64,000 nucleotides of DNA, taken from positions 1 through 64,000 of the forward strand of contig CAIMSU010000117.1 of NCBI GenBank assembly GCA_903844155.1, in the 5' to 3' direction. Both the position numbers and the translations under genes were made by a program. Origin of the DNA: an uncultured Pseudomonadota bacterium. GTDB lineage: Bacteria; Myxococcota_A; UBA796; SXON01. Under the pieces are notes generated by a model that searched no databases, was not told the origin of the DNA, and saw only the letters and a program-made list of their open reading frames with translations. How positions within the stretch are numbered: position 1 is the first letter of the stretch; each line of letters begins with the position of its first letter. Positions 17,101-25,344 of this stretch are shown piece after piece.

Positions 17101-18143
17101 TCGCAGATCTCGGTAGCCGCGGGGGAGACGGCGGCGTTGGTGTCGTCGCAGTCGGTGGCGAGCGCGGGGGAGGTGTAGCCGGCGGGTTGGGCGCAGGCGG
17201 CCTCAGAGATCGAAGCGTCCCCGAAGCCGTCGCCGTCGCTGTCGTAGTACCAGATCGAGGCGTCGCTGGCGGTGGATTCGTCGACGAAGCCGTCGCAGTT
17301 GTTGTCGACGCCGTCGCAGACTTCGATGGCGGCGGGGTTGACGGCCGGCTTGGTGTCGTCGCAGTCGGTCCCATCCGCCAGCGTGCCGTCTGGAGCGGTG
17401 CACGCGGGCTGGGAGTTGTACGCATCGCCGTACCCGTCGCCATCGGCATCCGGGTACCAGATCGTGGCGTCTGTCGCCGTGGATTCGTCCACGGTGCCGT
17501 CGCAATTGTTGTCGACGCCGTCGCACACCTCCGAAGCTGAGGTGTTGATCGCGGCGTTCGTGTCGTCGCAGTCCGTGTCGTCGCTGACGTAGCCATCGCG
17601 CGCCCCGCACGCGCCCGTACCGGGATCGCCGTATCCGTCCCCGTCGGTGTCCGCGTAGACCACGGCCGCGAAGCCTTCATCGACGTTCCCATCGCAATTG
17701 TCGTCCAGGCCGTTGCAGGTCTCCACGCCGCCGGTGTTCACCTCGGCATTCGTGTCGTCACAATCCGTCGCATCGGCGACGTACCCATCCGGGGCGCCGC
17801 AAGCCGTCACCGCGCCGGCGGGGTCACCAAACCCGTCGCCATCCGCGTCGGCGTACCAAAGAGAGGCGTCCGTCGCCATGGACTCGTCGATCACGCCGTC
17901 GCAATTGTTGTCGACGCCGTCGCAAACCTCGTCAACCCCCGGATTGATCGCGAACCCGACGCCTGGGGCGTCGTTGCAGTCCGACGAATCGAGCGCGAAG
18001 CCGCTTGGCTGTCCGGAGCAGGTGCGGTCCGCAGGCTGTGAGCCATCCCCGAACCCGTCGCCGTCCCGGTCCGGGTAGTAGTCCGGACGTGGGATCCACG
18101 GATCGAAAACCGCACAACCAGCCAGAAGGAGCGCGAACAACAT
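14163..18143 (-). CDS. giant MopE-repeat lipoprotein with LamG-like, Ig-like and FGE-fold domains
   Basis: A 1326-residue lipoprotein (lipobox ALLLAGC). About eleven MopE-type units (VCDGVDNNCDG and variants) occupy roughly residues 20-720. Next come a jelly-roll domain shared with the 11004-12464 protein (about 740-950), one PKD/Ig-like unit, and a C-terminal formylglycine-generating-enzyme/SUMF1-type domain (about 1075-1326). The last is recognisable by 'FEMGCTAGSG', 'PVENVTWYEAAAYANAVS', 'YRLLTEAEWEGAARCG', 'LYDLSGNVQEWTQ' and 'VGFRLAR'. The region that carries the catalytic Cys pair in true FGEs reads 'RGGNYGDGSANARVAYRNQ' without Cys, so the domain is probably non-catalytic, perhaps a binding module. 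Anchored in the outer membrane by its lipid, it would present a long metal-stabilised stalk. Confidence 0.8.
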   Translation of the reverse strand: MLFALLLAGCAVFDPWIPRPDYYPDRDGDGFGDGSQPADRTCSGQPSGFALDSSDCNDAPGVGFAINPGVDEVCDGVDNNCDGVIDESMATDASLWYADADGDGFGDPAGAVTACGAPDGYVADATDCDDTNAEVNTGGVETCNGLDDNCDGNVDEGFAAVVYADTDGDGYGDPGTGACGARDGYVSDDTDCDDTNAAINTSASEVCDGVDNNCDGTVDESTATDATIWYPDADGDGYGDAYNSQPACTAPDGTLADGTDCDDTKPAVNPAAIEVCDGVDNNCDGFVDESTASDASIWYYDSDGDGFGDASISEAACAQPAGYTSPALATDCDDTNAAVSPAATEICDGVDNDCDALIDDADPSLDITTATSWYLDGDADGYGLGTAVIACTQPAGTAPLSGDCDDTDPAYNPGAVEADCTDPHDYNCDGSTGYADADGDGYAACKECDDSNSAINPAAIEVCDGVDNNCDGAVDEATATDAGVWYADADHDGYGDVGTPEVSCDAGAGYVLDSTDCDDTDSSVYPNAPEKCDGVDHDCDTLTYENDSTDAVTWYADVDTDGYGNASSSTKACFIPSGYVADSTDCDDTNIAVNPAAPEVCNTIDDDCDGHIDDDDSFDPSTGTVYYPDTDGDGYGDPTSSVTMCVARPAFSVDNTDCDDTSNIVYPSAPEVCDDVDNDCNSVVDDDPSYYSTWYADADGDGYGDATTSTTACDQPGGYVSGATDCLDSDSSVHPAATEIAGDGIDQNCDGVDNVYFLAEDFESYTVGNAPSGGCWRITGDGAYDGRAYEKVTALAAHAGANSLDSSSAYASGLFCDDTGFNSDFTFDGWLYDDASSGGDYWSGVAFAGASASSVTNVLMVGWVDRCDAEKSAANYMVLREATGAAASDPNCGDGGVAATTLLGGRSVGWHEITGAATYAGTSDVIWKVCVDHVCTAEETTTATVESFHFIHNGVSGYFDDFYASNGAATNTAPSEPTATLTPSSPTDSDPLVCAGGASVDADGDVVNYTYAWTVDGTSAGVTGGTVPAASTLPGQVWACTATATDGVDDSSPSASVSADPIVASACVNGEAQTLAGGNFAKVCASTFEMGCTAGSGLDTGECSAAPEHSVTLTHDYYASQTEATRGDFAAMLGYDPSSSSSCTATDCPVENVTWYEAAAYANAVSDSEGLTECYACAGSGTTVTCTTSGDPYTCEGYRLLTEAEWEGAARCGQDEEYAGSTVVDGVAWISNNSGGESHAVGGKTANECGLYDLSGNVQEWTQGWDAAGTADAVVDPAGAASGSYIEFRGGNYGDGSANARVAYRNQLPPGARHGFVGFRLARTIP

Positions 18144-18258
18144 GCCGCGAAATCTACCACGACGCCCCCGTCACGCGGTGCCGCCCGCCGAAAATAACGC
18201 CGCGCAAAACCCCACCTCCGACGCCGCCCTCCCCTCGCCGACGTGCTAGCCTCCAACG

Positions 18259-19101
18259 ATGTTCGCGCTCGTTCTCGCCCTGTCCGCAACCACGGCCCTG
18301 GCCGACGACTGCGTGGTCACCTACCGCATCGCCGACATCGAGACGGCGCTCTCCGACGCCGAGGCGGCCTACGTCGCGCGGAACAAGGACTCCGTGCACA
18401 CCAACGTGGCGCTGGCCGTCGACCGCCTGCGTTGCGTGACGGACGAGGTCAACACGGTGACCGCCGCCCGCATCCACCGGGCCGTGGGGCTCGATGGCTT
18501 CTTGAGCCGCGACGACGTGCGGGAGAAGACGGCGTTCGAGGCAGCACTTCTCCTCGATCCCGGCTACACGTTCCCGATCACGATGGCGCCGGAAGGGAGC
18601 GCGATCCGCGCGGACTACGACGCGGCGAAGGCGTTCCAGGCGCCGCCCGGGACCGCGCTCAACATTCCGGCAAACCTGAAGGTCCACATCGACGGCGCAC
18701 CGGCTGTCGACCGGCCAGCCGGAAGACCGGCGGTGATCCAGGCGTTTGACCCCGCGGGCGTTGCGCTGACGGGCTGGTACAAGCCCGACGACCCGCTCAC
18801 GCTCCCTGCGGCGCGCGCAGCCCCGATCGCCTTGGGCAACGTCGCGCCCGTCGAGACAGCGAGAGTGTCGCGTCCACACGGGCTGAATCGCCCGCTGGCC
18901 TACACGGCAGCCGGCGCGCTGGTGGCGGGCGGGGCACTCTACGGCGCCGCGTGGGTGACCAACGGCGCCTACACCTCCGCCGCAGACGGGGACAAGGGCA
19001 CGATCGTGACCGAGAACCACGTCTTCACCATCAGCGGCTTCAGCCTTGCGGGCGCAGGTGCCATCACCGGCGCGCTCGCGGTCGCGACGGGGAGCTGGTA
19101 G
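18259..19101 (+). CDS. secreted/membrane protein with two C-terminal TM helices, kinase partner
   Basis: A 280-residue protein: signal peptide (MFALVLALSATTALA), a helical domain (about 20-110) of the type seen in myxobacterial TPR-like envelope proteins, a short beta module ('NLKVHIDGAPAVDRPAG'), and two hydrophobic helices at about 215-280. The stop codon shares one base with the GTG start of the Ser/Thr kinase, so the pair is translationally coupled. A protein of the same layout, next to the C-terminus of a similar kinase, is at 62628-63446. The two likely work together as sensor or regulator; this is inference. Confidence 0.65.
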   Translation: MFALVLALSATTALADDCVVTYRIADIETALSDAEAAYVARNKDSVHTNVALAVDRLRCVTDEVNTVTAARIHRAVGLDGFLSRDDVREKTAFEAALLLDPGYTFPITMAPEGSAIRADYDAAKAFQAPPGTALNIPANLKVHIDGAPAVDRPAGRPAVIQAFDPAGVALTGWYKPDDPLTLPAARAAPIALGNVAPVETARVSRPHGLNRPLAYTAAGALVAGGALYGAAWVTNGAYTSAADGDKGTIVTENHVFTISGFSLAGAGAITGALAVATGSW

Positions 19102-20693
19102 TGACGGAGCTCACGCCCGGCACCGAGGTCGACCGCTACCGGGTGGACTCGATCCTCGGCGAGGGCGGTACGGCCACGGTTTTCCTCGTCAGCCACCGCA
19201 CGCTGAAGACGCAGCGGGCGTTGAAGGTGCTCCACGTCACCAACAAGAAGCTCCAGGAGCGGCTGCCCCAGGAAGCGCTCATCTTGTCGACGATCGAACA
19301 CCACAACATCGTGCGGATCATCGACGCCCTGGAGGTTGGGGGGTCGCCCGCCGTGGTGATGGAGTATGTCAACGGGCCGCCGCTCGACCAGTACCTGCAG
19401 GACTCGCCGCCAAGTCTGGCGACGGCAGAGGCCATCTTTCTCGGCATCCTCGATGGCGTCGAGCGCGCGCACAAGGCCGGGATCGTGCATCGCGACTTGA
19501 AGCCTGCCAACGTACTGCTGGCGATCGAGAACGGGAAGCCGGTGCCGAAGGTCGCGGACTTCGGGATCGCCCGTGTGTTCGGCGAGAGCGAGGGCGCGCG
19601 GCTGACGAAGACGGGGTCGGCGATGGGCACGGCGTCCTACATGCCGCCCGAGCAGATCATGGACGCCTCGAGCGTGGACCAGCGCGCGGACATCTTCGCG
19701 CTCGGCTGCATCCTCTACGAGATGGCGACGGGACAGCTCGCGTTTGACGGGGCCAATTTCATGGCCACCTTCGATGCCATCCGGGCGGGGAAGTACACGC
19801 CGCCGGAGGAGCTGATTCCGGACCTGCCCGACCGTTTTCAGCGGACAATCCGGGCCTGCATGCAGAGCGACCGGGAGCGCCGGCCGGCGGACTGCGCTCA
19901 AGTGCGCGCGCTGCTCAGCGGCAACGGGGCGACTGCGGTTCCCGCGGACCCCCCGGCGGACACCACGACGGAGACGCGCAAGCGTCCGCCCAAGGCGCCG
20001 CCGAAGACCTCGTCGGAGACGTTCGCGCTTGGCGTCGAAGCGCCGCTGACGGTGGAGCTGGAGCCAGCGCCGAAGGCCACGGGCTCGCGATCCTGGATGT
20101 TTGCCGTCGGAGCCGCGGCCCTCACCCTCGTCGGCGTAGCGGTCTGGCACGGAGCAACTGGGAGCACGTCGGCGGCGGATGCGAGCCCAGCGGCGACCTC
20201 ATCGCCAGCGACACCGTCACCACCCTCCCCCGACCCAACGACGCAGTCCCCGGCATTGCCGTCGCCTGTGCCGGCTTCGGCCGCCGCACCCGTCCCCTCG
20301 TACGCTCCGGCGGCCATCGGTCCTGCACCGGTCGCCGCCATCGCCCAAACGCCCGCGGCGACCGTCGCGTCGCAAAAGCCAGCCGCGGCAGTCAGGCCCG
20401 TCGACAAGCCAGCGGCCGCCACACCGCCTCTGGCCGCCGCTCCGGCAGCCGTCGCCCCGCCTGCAGCGGTCGCTGCCCCCGCGCCAACGGGTCGCGTCAA
20501 CGTGACGGGGGCGACGAGCTTCACGATCCGGGATGCCAGCGGCGCCAGCGTCCACGAAGGACTCCCGCCGGGCCACTACACGGTCGAGGCAGTCGTCGGC
20601 GGGCGGACCGTCAAGGTCGGCGTGAACATCGACGGTGGCGACACGGTCACGGTCGCGTGCGACGACACGTTCAGCGAGTGTGCCGTCAAGTAG
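19101..20693 (+). CDS. membrane-anchored Ser/Thr protein kinase with C-terminal PEGA-like domain
   Basis: A 530-residue protein. Residues about 10-275 are a complete Hanks-type kinase domain: Gly loop LGEGGTATV, Lys in RALKVLH, catalytic loop HRDLKPANV, DFGIAR, and GTASYMPPEQ in the activation segment. A juxtamembrane region leads to one TM helix (SWMFAVGAAALTLVGVAVW, about 330-350), then an Ala/Pro-rich stretch of about 110 residues and a small beta domain (GRVNVTGATSFTIRDASG ...) with PEGA-like character. The start is GTG 19101, overlapping the TAG of the upstream gene; the longer ORF start would be antisense-like. The extracytoplasmic beta domain is the likely sensor. Confidence 0.85.
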   Translation: MTELTPGTEVDRYRVDSILGEGGTATVFLVSHRTLKTQRALKVLHVTNKKLQERLPQEALILSTIEHHNIVRIIDALEVGGSPAVVMEYVNGPPLDQYLQDSPPSLATAEAIFLGILDGVERAHKAGIVHRDLKPANVLLAIENGKPVPKVADFGIARVFGESEGARLTKTGSAMGTASYMPPEQIMDASSVDQRADIFALGCILYEMATGQLAFDGANFMATFDAIRAGKYTPPEELIPDLPDRFQRTIRACMQSDRERRPADCAQVRALLSGNGATAVPADPPADTTTETRKRPPKAPPKTSSETFALGVEAPLTVELEPAPKATGSRSWMFAVGAAALTLVGVAVWHGATGSTSAADASPAATSSPATPSPPSPDPTTQSPALPSPVPASAAAPVPSYAPAAIGPAPVAAIAQTPAATVASQKPAAAVRPVDKPAAATPPLAAAPAAVAPPAAVAAPAPTGRVNVTGATSFTIRDASGASVHEGLPPGHYTVEAVVGGRTVKVGVNIDGGDTVTVACDDTFSECAVK

Positions 20694-20699
20694 CCCCAG

Positions 20700-22109
20700 T
20701 CAAGCAGCCTCAGCGACCCCGCGAATATGCTCGAGCACCCGCCGATGGATCTCATGGATCGCGGCGTCGCTCCAGATGCCCCAGTAGGACTCCGGATCCA
20801 TGTCGAAGGTGTACCAGGTGCGTCCGATCAGGAGCGTCGTGCCATCCGCCTGCGGCTCGATCTGGAACTCGCCGTGCCGGCTCTTCAGCACGCCGTCCAG
20901 ATGCGGCGCGTGGACGTGGTTGTAGAAGCTCCACTCCTTCATCGTCGGCGGGCTTTTGGAGACGTCGAAGGCGAGGTGCCCGGGACCACCGTGGACGGGC
21001 GGGTCCCAGATTCGGATGGGCTCGACGAAAGGGCCCGTCGAAAACTCACAGTAGCGGGTGGCGCCGGTACCTCCCAACTCAACAGGCGTGCCTTCGATGT
21101 GCGCGCGGACCGGATACGCGATGCCAAGCTGGAAGAACCACTGGGACGGTGGCGGCAATTCGACGCCGCCAAAGCTGATGACAGCGTCCCACAGCGCCTC
21201 CGGCGAGGCGTGGATCGCGATGCGACTCTCGACCTCCCGCTCCTGCCCCCCAGCCGCCCCGGAGAGCAGCAGCGCGACCGGCCAGCCAACGCTCATCAGC
21301 CGCACCATCCGGCCACCCTCCACCTGCGCCAGCGCCCGCCCGAGCGCCACGCCGAGGCATGTCATCGCGAGCCCGATGGGCGCTGCCATCGCGATGCAAA
21401 TAGCCCCCTCCATCGCCGTCAACATCATCAGGCCGCCGAGCGAGAAGCACGTCAGCGTCGCCACCATCAGGTTCGCGAGCACCCCGCGGGGTTGGCGCAC
21501 GTTGAGGAGGAACCCCGCCACCGTCCCCATCAGCACCGGTGCGCCGAGGAACAAGGCGCCGCCGTAGTCGCCGAGCCCATAGACGGAGAGCACGACCGTC
21601 CCCATCCCGACCGCCGTCCCGGCCGCCACGCCCGTGAGCGACGCGTAAACGATCCGGTCGTCGCCCGCGAGCGCGCCCTCTGCCCGCGACCGATCCAGGA
21701 TCATCGGGCGCTTGCTCGTGGGGAGCGCACAGAGCCCGAACATCACGAGGAAATTCACGAGGGGGATGAAAAACGCCAGTCCGAACCCGGATGGTAGGCC
21801 GGCGTCACGAGCCCGGCGGACGGTCATCGTCACGCCAACCCAGGCGAACGGGAGCGTCCAGAGCAAGTAGGGCAGCGTCAGCACGTCGGCTGCGCTCCCC
21901 AGGGCGTCGGCCCGCACGCTCATCAGCGGCGAGAGGAAGGCGACCGGCGAGTACCACCCGCCCACCATCGCGCAGACCACGGCCGCCTCGACGAGGTATT
22001 TGAACGCCATCAGCGAGACACCCGCGAGGGCGTAGGTGCCCCGGCTGACGGGCGCGGTGACGCCCGCGACAGTCGCGAGGATGCCAGGTTTGCGAACGAT
22101 CGCGTCCAT
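20700..22109 (-). CDS. multi-spanning membrane protein with C-terminal SRPBCC domain
   Basis: A 469-residue protein. The N-terminal about 270 residues hold seven or more hydrophobic helices; the first part (LPFAWVGVTMTVRRARDAGLPSGFGLAFFIPLVNF) resembles the DUF805 pattern of small membrane proteins. The C-terminal about 200 residues (VESRIAIHASPEALWDAVISFG ... RYCEFSTGPFVEPI ... TWYTFDMDPESYWGIWSDAAIHEIHRRVLEHI) are a polyketide-cyclase/START-like SRPBCC fold that probably binds a lipid. The start is ATG 22109, overlapping the TGA of the methyltransferase gene by one base. The function is not known. Confidence 0.65.
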   Translation of the reverse strand: MDAIVRKPGILATVAGVTAPVSRGTYALAGVSLMAFKYLVEAAVVCAMVGGWYSPVAFLSPLMSVRADALGSAADVLTLPYLLWTLPFAWVGVTMTVRRARDAGLPSGFGLAFFIPLVNFLVMFGLCALPTSKRPMILDRSRAEGALAGDDRIVYASLTGVAAGTAVGMGTVVLSVYGLGDYGGALFLGAPVLMGTVAGFLLNVRQPRGVLANLMVATLTCFSLGGLMMLTAMEGAICIAMAAPIGLAMTCLGVALGRALAQVEGGRMVRLMSVGWPVALLLSGAAGGQEREVESRIAIHASPEALWDAVISFGGVELPPPSQWFFQLGIAYPVRAHIEGTPVELGGTGATRYCEFSTGPFVEPIRIWDPPVHGGPGHLAFDVSKSPPTMKEWSFYNHVHAPHLDGVLKSRHGEFQIEPQADGTTLLIGRTWYTFDMDPESYWGIWSDAAIHEIHRRVLEHIRGVAEAA

Positions 22110-23164
22110 CAGCGCTTGATCCCGGTCGCCCGAAAGCTCTCCGTGTTCCGCACCCGGCGCGTGACCTGGATGTCGAGGTAGCCGGCGTCGCCGTACCAGC
22201 GCTCCAATTCCTCGCCCGTGAAGTAGTGCGTGACGGGCACGCGGAGCCGATCGTAGACGTCTGCGACCACGACGTCGAACGGCCACTGCGCGTGATCGTG
22301 CGTGGGCAGGTGGTTGACGATCTGGTCGAGGCCGGGGACGGGCGAGAGGAAGCGATGCGGCGTGTGCGCGAAGACGCGAAGGAACGCTGAAAGGCCGAGG
22401 GAGAACCGGTACAGTGACTGGCTGCTCATGCTCGCGGTGGCCCCGTGCAGGGCCCCTGTGGCGACGCGCGTCAGGCCCTGCCGCGGACCGTAGACCCACA
22501 ACGAGAGCCGGCCGCCCGGCTTGAGGACCGAATTCAGCCCCGCAAACGCCGCAGCCGGGTCGGTGACGTGGTGAAGGACACCAAAGCTGTAGACGTGGTC
22601 AAAGGTCTCGCGCCGAAAGGGGGGTCGTCGCACGTCACCCTGCACGATGTCCGCAGAGCCAGACGGTCCGCCAGGAGCGAGGTTCTTCGCCGCACTCTCG
22701 ACAGCCTCGGTGGATGAGTCCATCGCGACGACCTCCGCACCCCAGCGCGCCGCGACCGCCGCGTGCCGACCGAAGCCGCAGCCGGCGTCCAGCACGCGCC
22801 GCCCCAAAAATGCACCACCGGACTCCACGATCTGCACGACTGGCGCGACGTTTCCGAGGAGGTCGCGAAAGTTCTCCTCGTGCTCGGCGACCGCACCCTC
22901 AAACGTCGTCAACCGGTGGCCGGTGGAGGGGCCGTCCTCGACGCCGGGAGGCAGCAGGCGCGGGATGCCAGCGGTGATCAGGAAAGAGGCACTGCAACGG
23001 GTGCAGTTCAGCACCCCCTTCTCCACATCGGTGACCGTTGCGTCGCCGCCAGCTCCCACCTCCGCGGCCCACCGTGTTCGGTCGCGGGCCGTGTGGATCA
23101 CAAGGTCAAAGGCACCATCCCCGCAGGCGGGACACGCAAGGCTGTCGACGAGGCTCTTTCGCAT
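22109..23164 (-). CDS. SAM-dependent class I methyltransferase with Trm112-like zinc ribbon
   Basis: A 351-residue protein. The N-terminus has a CPAC ... CTRC zinc-ribbon of the Trm112 type (residues about 10-75). The methyltransferase domain follows with motif I VLDAGCGFGRHAAVAA, an acidic residue after motif II (VVAMDSST), motif 'DIVQGDVRRPPF' and motif IV 'FDHVYSFGVLHHV'. The C-terminal part has 'VPVTHYFTGEELERWYGDAGY', typical of methyltransferases acting on small molecules, lipids or quinones. ATG 23164 is preferred because upstream codons are Pro/Ala-rich and the ribbon begins right after it. It is coupled to the downstream SRPBCC membrane protein. The substrate is unknown. Confidence 0.75.
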   Translation of the reverse strand: MRKSLVDSLACPACGDGAFDLVIHTARDRTRWAAEVGAGGDATVTDVEKGVLNCTRCSASFLITAGIPRLLPPGVEDGPSTGHRLTTFEGAVAEHEENFRDLLGNVAPVVQIVESGGAFLGRRVLDAGCGFGRHAAVAARWGAEVVAMDSSTEAVESAAKNLAPGGPSGSADIVQGDVRRPPFRRETFDHVYSFGVLHHVTDPAAAFAGLNSVLKPGGRLSLWVYGPRQGLTRVATGALHGATASMSSQSLYRFSLGLSAFLRVFAHTPHRFLSPVPGLDQIVNHLPTHDHAQWPFDVVVADVYDRLRVPVTHYFTGEELERWYGDAGYLDIQVTRRVRNTESFRATGIKR

Positions 23165-23276
23165 CGTGGGCGGGTAACCGGCGGGGCGGGCGGGGGCGAC
23201 GAACCCCTCCGCTGGCTCCTTTGGGCGACTGCTCCGCATCGCGGCAGCCGCGTGGGCGGTGGGCAGGTTCACGGGT

Positions 23277-23828
23277 TTACTGGCTGCGATCCCGCGCCAA
23301 CCGCGCCTCGTACCGCCCCGCGTTTCGACATTCAGCGTCTGGGCAGGACTCCGGATCGGGCGATTCGCCGCGGCGAAAGCGCTCGTGGAACCACCCGCGG
23401 AAGAAGTGTGCGCGAGCGGCGTGCATCACGAGGTCCGGTTCGATCGCCGAGAACTCCGCAACCGCGTCGGTGACCGTGTCGCCCTGCATCGCGACGTCCC
23501 CGATGAGGTGCTCGTCGCAGTCCACGGCGTAGGCTGCGGCGTTTTTGCACTCGCGGACCCCGTCGGCCGCGCGTCCGTCCACACGCGCGAGGTGCTCAGC
23601 GTAGAGGAAGTGACACTCACCGGGGTCGCGCAGGCTGTCACAGCCGTCGTACCGCGCGAAGCGGTCGACGATCGCGTCCTGACAGTCATCCTCCATCGCG
23701 CCGGTACCCGCGCAGAGCCCCATCGCATGCACGTAGTCAACGGCAACCAACGCCGCCTCGTAGTGTTGGGCGGGTGACGGGGCGGGACCAGCCGCCGGCG
23801 AGGCGCACGCCAGCAAGAGTGTCAGCAT
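23277..23828 (-). CDS. small Cys-rich lipoprotein, unknown function
   Basis: A 183-residue lipoprotein with a very short signal peptide and lipobox (MLTLLLAC). The body is helical and contains several spaced cysteines (CAGTG, DDCQDA, DGCDS, GECHF, ECKNA, DCDEH), so disulphide bonds in the periplasm are likely. No family was recognised. It is on the same strand as, and 25 bases after, the outer-membrane barrel gene, so it may belong to that operon. Confidence 0.6.
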   Translation of the reverse strand: MLTLLLACASPAAGPAPSPAQHYEAALVAVDYVHAMGLCAGTGAMEDDCQDAIVDRFARYDGCDSLRDPGECHFLYAEHLARVDGRAADGVRECKNAAAYAVDCDEHLIGDVAMQGDTVTDAVAEFSAIEPDLVMHAARAHFFRGWFHERFRRGESPDPESCPDAECRNAGRYEARLARDRSQ

Positions 23829-23853
23829 CGCCAGGGCCGACGGCGCCTGCGGT

Positions 23854-25344
23854 TTAGAAGCGCGCCCGGAGCATCAGATTGAAGCCGAGCCGGTTTCGGA
23901 CCAGCGCGTCGGCCGAGGCATATGTATTGGAGCCGTCGGTGCCGGTGACGGCGACAGACTCGTTGTTGTCGAGTGTGTACAGCAACTGTCCAACGCCAAC
24001 CACGCTCTTGGAGATGTCCCATTGGATGCCCGCCACGCCAGACATGATGTCGGCCGGGGTGTGACCGTCAGGCACGTGGCGGACCGTGGACGCGTCATAC
24101 TGCACGTACCAGGCGCTGCCGGTGTTGTAGCTGGCGGGCTTCATGTAGCCGACACCAAGCGACGGCGTGAGGTGCGCCTTCTCGAAGTAGTGTGTCACCT
24201 GTCCGCGCGCGTACATCTGCGGCGAGGTCTGCATCGTCGTCGGGATGCCGACCTGGCTCGTGATGCCGGGCACGTCGAACACGATGAACGCGAGGTCCTT
24301 GTAGACGAGGTCGACGCCGAGCTCGGTGTCGCCGTGCACGACGAGCGCCTGCATGTCGCCCGCGAACGCCTTCTCGACCAGGGTGTTCCCCGTGTTGGCC
24401 GGGTCGAGGAGGTTGTGCTCGAGCGCGTTGGCCTCGGCCTGGACGAGCAGCCCGGTCCCATCGAGGTGTCGGTGCGAGATGTAGCTGTCCTTCACGAAAT
24501 CGGGCGAGTTCCGGTAGAGCTTCAGCTCGTTGGACACGACGTAGTCGATCTTGTCGGTGGTGCGGACGCTGATCTGCGCGCACGCGCCTGCTGCGGTGAT
24601 CATCGTGTGGTAGAGCGGGCTGGATGCGTCCGTCACGCTGTCGAGCTGGCCCTGCTGGATGCTGCCGACGCCGCCCTCCAAACGCAGGTGACTGCCGATC
24701 TCGCCGCCGATGCCGTAGAGTTGGCCATAGTAGGCCTGGCTCGGGGTGTACTGACTGTCAGCCGTCTGGAACTGCCCGATGGCCGTCTTTACGCCGCCGA
24801 ACAGGTAGAACGAGCCGTTCTGGTACTGCAATCGGGCGCCGGGCGCGGCGAGCGGGTCGAACACGAAGGTGTCACGACCACCCCAGGTCAAATCGTAGCT
24901 GTACCCGAGGCGGAACCGGTCGGCGTCGACGGCGTAGCCAGTGAGCGAGAGGTTATGGTCTTCCTTCCCACCGAACTTGTAGCCAACGCGCACGTAGCTG
25001 CCGTCATCCGCGATGTTCACGCCCGGCTTGGACGAGTCCCCGTCGATGTACGGCGCAAAGCGCAGGACCATCGCTGCCTCCGTGAAGATATGGGGGTTGA
25101 ACCCCTGATCCTTGCGGTAGAGCACGAGGTGCGACTGGGAGATGTCATTGGTGTACTTGGACTCGTAGTTCTCGAAGAACGTGGAGTTTCCACGAAGCAC
25201 GAAGTTGGGCGCCTCGTCGTCGTTCGTCGGCCCGGCCGCAACGTTCGTGTCCTCGAACGCGGACGTGACCCACACATCCATGAAGTCACCGGCGTGCGCC
25301 GCGGTCGAGTAGAGCGGCGCGGCGAGCGCGAGCAGCGAGATCAT
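23854..25344 (-). CDS. outer-membrane beta-barrel protein
   Basis: A 496-residue protein with a signal peptide (MISLLALAAPLYSTAAHA), followed by many amphipathic strands of alternating hydrophobic residues (for example 'YVRVGYKFGGKEDHNLSLTGYAVDADRFRLGYSYDL' region) and a C-terminal Phe (LMLRARF), the signal for the BAM complex. Regular strands suggest about 16-20 strands. The start is ATG 25344, overlapping the stop of the OB-fold lipoprotein gene (ATGA). Operon position after a 5'-nucleotidase and a lipoprotein suggests a channel or surface platform linked to nucleotide or nucleic-acid use, which is inference. Confidence 0.7.
   Translation of the reverse strand: MISLLALAAPLYSTAAHAGDFMDVWVTSAFEDTNVAAGPTNDDEAPNFVLRGNSTFFENYESKYTNDISQSHLVLYRKDQGFNPHIFTEAAMVLRFAPYIDGDSSKPGVNIADDGSYVRVGYKFGGKEDHNLSLTGYAVDADRFRLGYSYDLTWGGRDTFVFDPLAAPGARLQYQNGSFYLFGGVKTAIGQFQTADSQYTPSQAYYGQLYGIGGEIGSHLRLEGGVGSIQQGQLDSVTDASSPLYHTMITAAGACAQISVRTTDKIDYVVSNELKLYRNSPDFVKDSYISHRHLDGTGLLVQAEANALEHNLLDPANTGNTLVEKAFAGDMQALVVHGDTELGVDLVYKDLAFIVFDVPGITSQVGIPTTMQTSPQMYARGQVTHYFEKAHLTPSLGVGYMKPASYNTGSAWYVQYDASTVRHVPDGHTPADIMSGVAGIQWDISKSVVGVGQLLYTLDNNESVAVTGTDGSNTYASADALVRNRLGFNLMLRARF

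Noticed and set aside
15750-17540. 596-residue plus-strand ORF
   Set aside because: Antisense to the giant MopE-repeat gene; Val/Arg-rich repeats mirror the Asp/Gly codons on the other strand.
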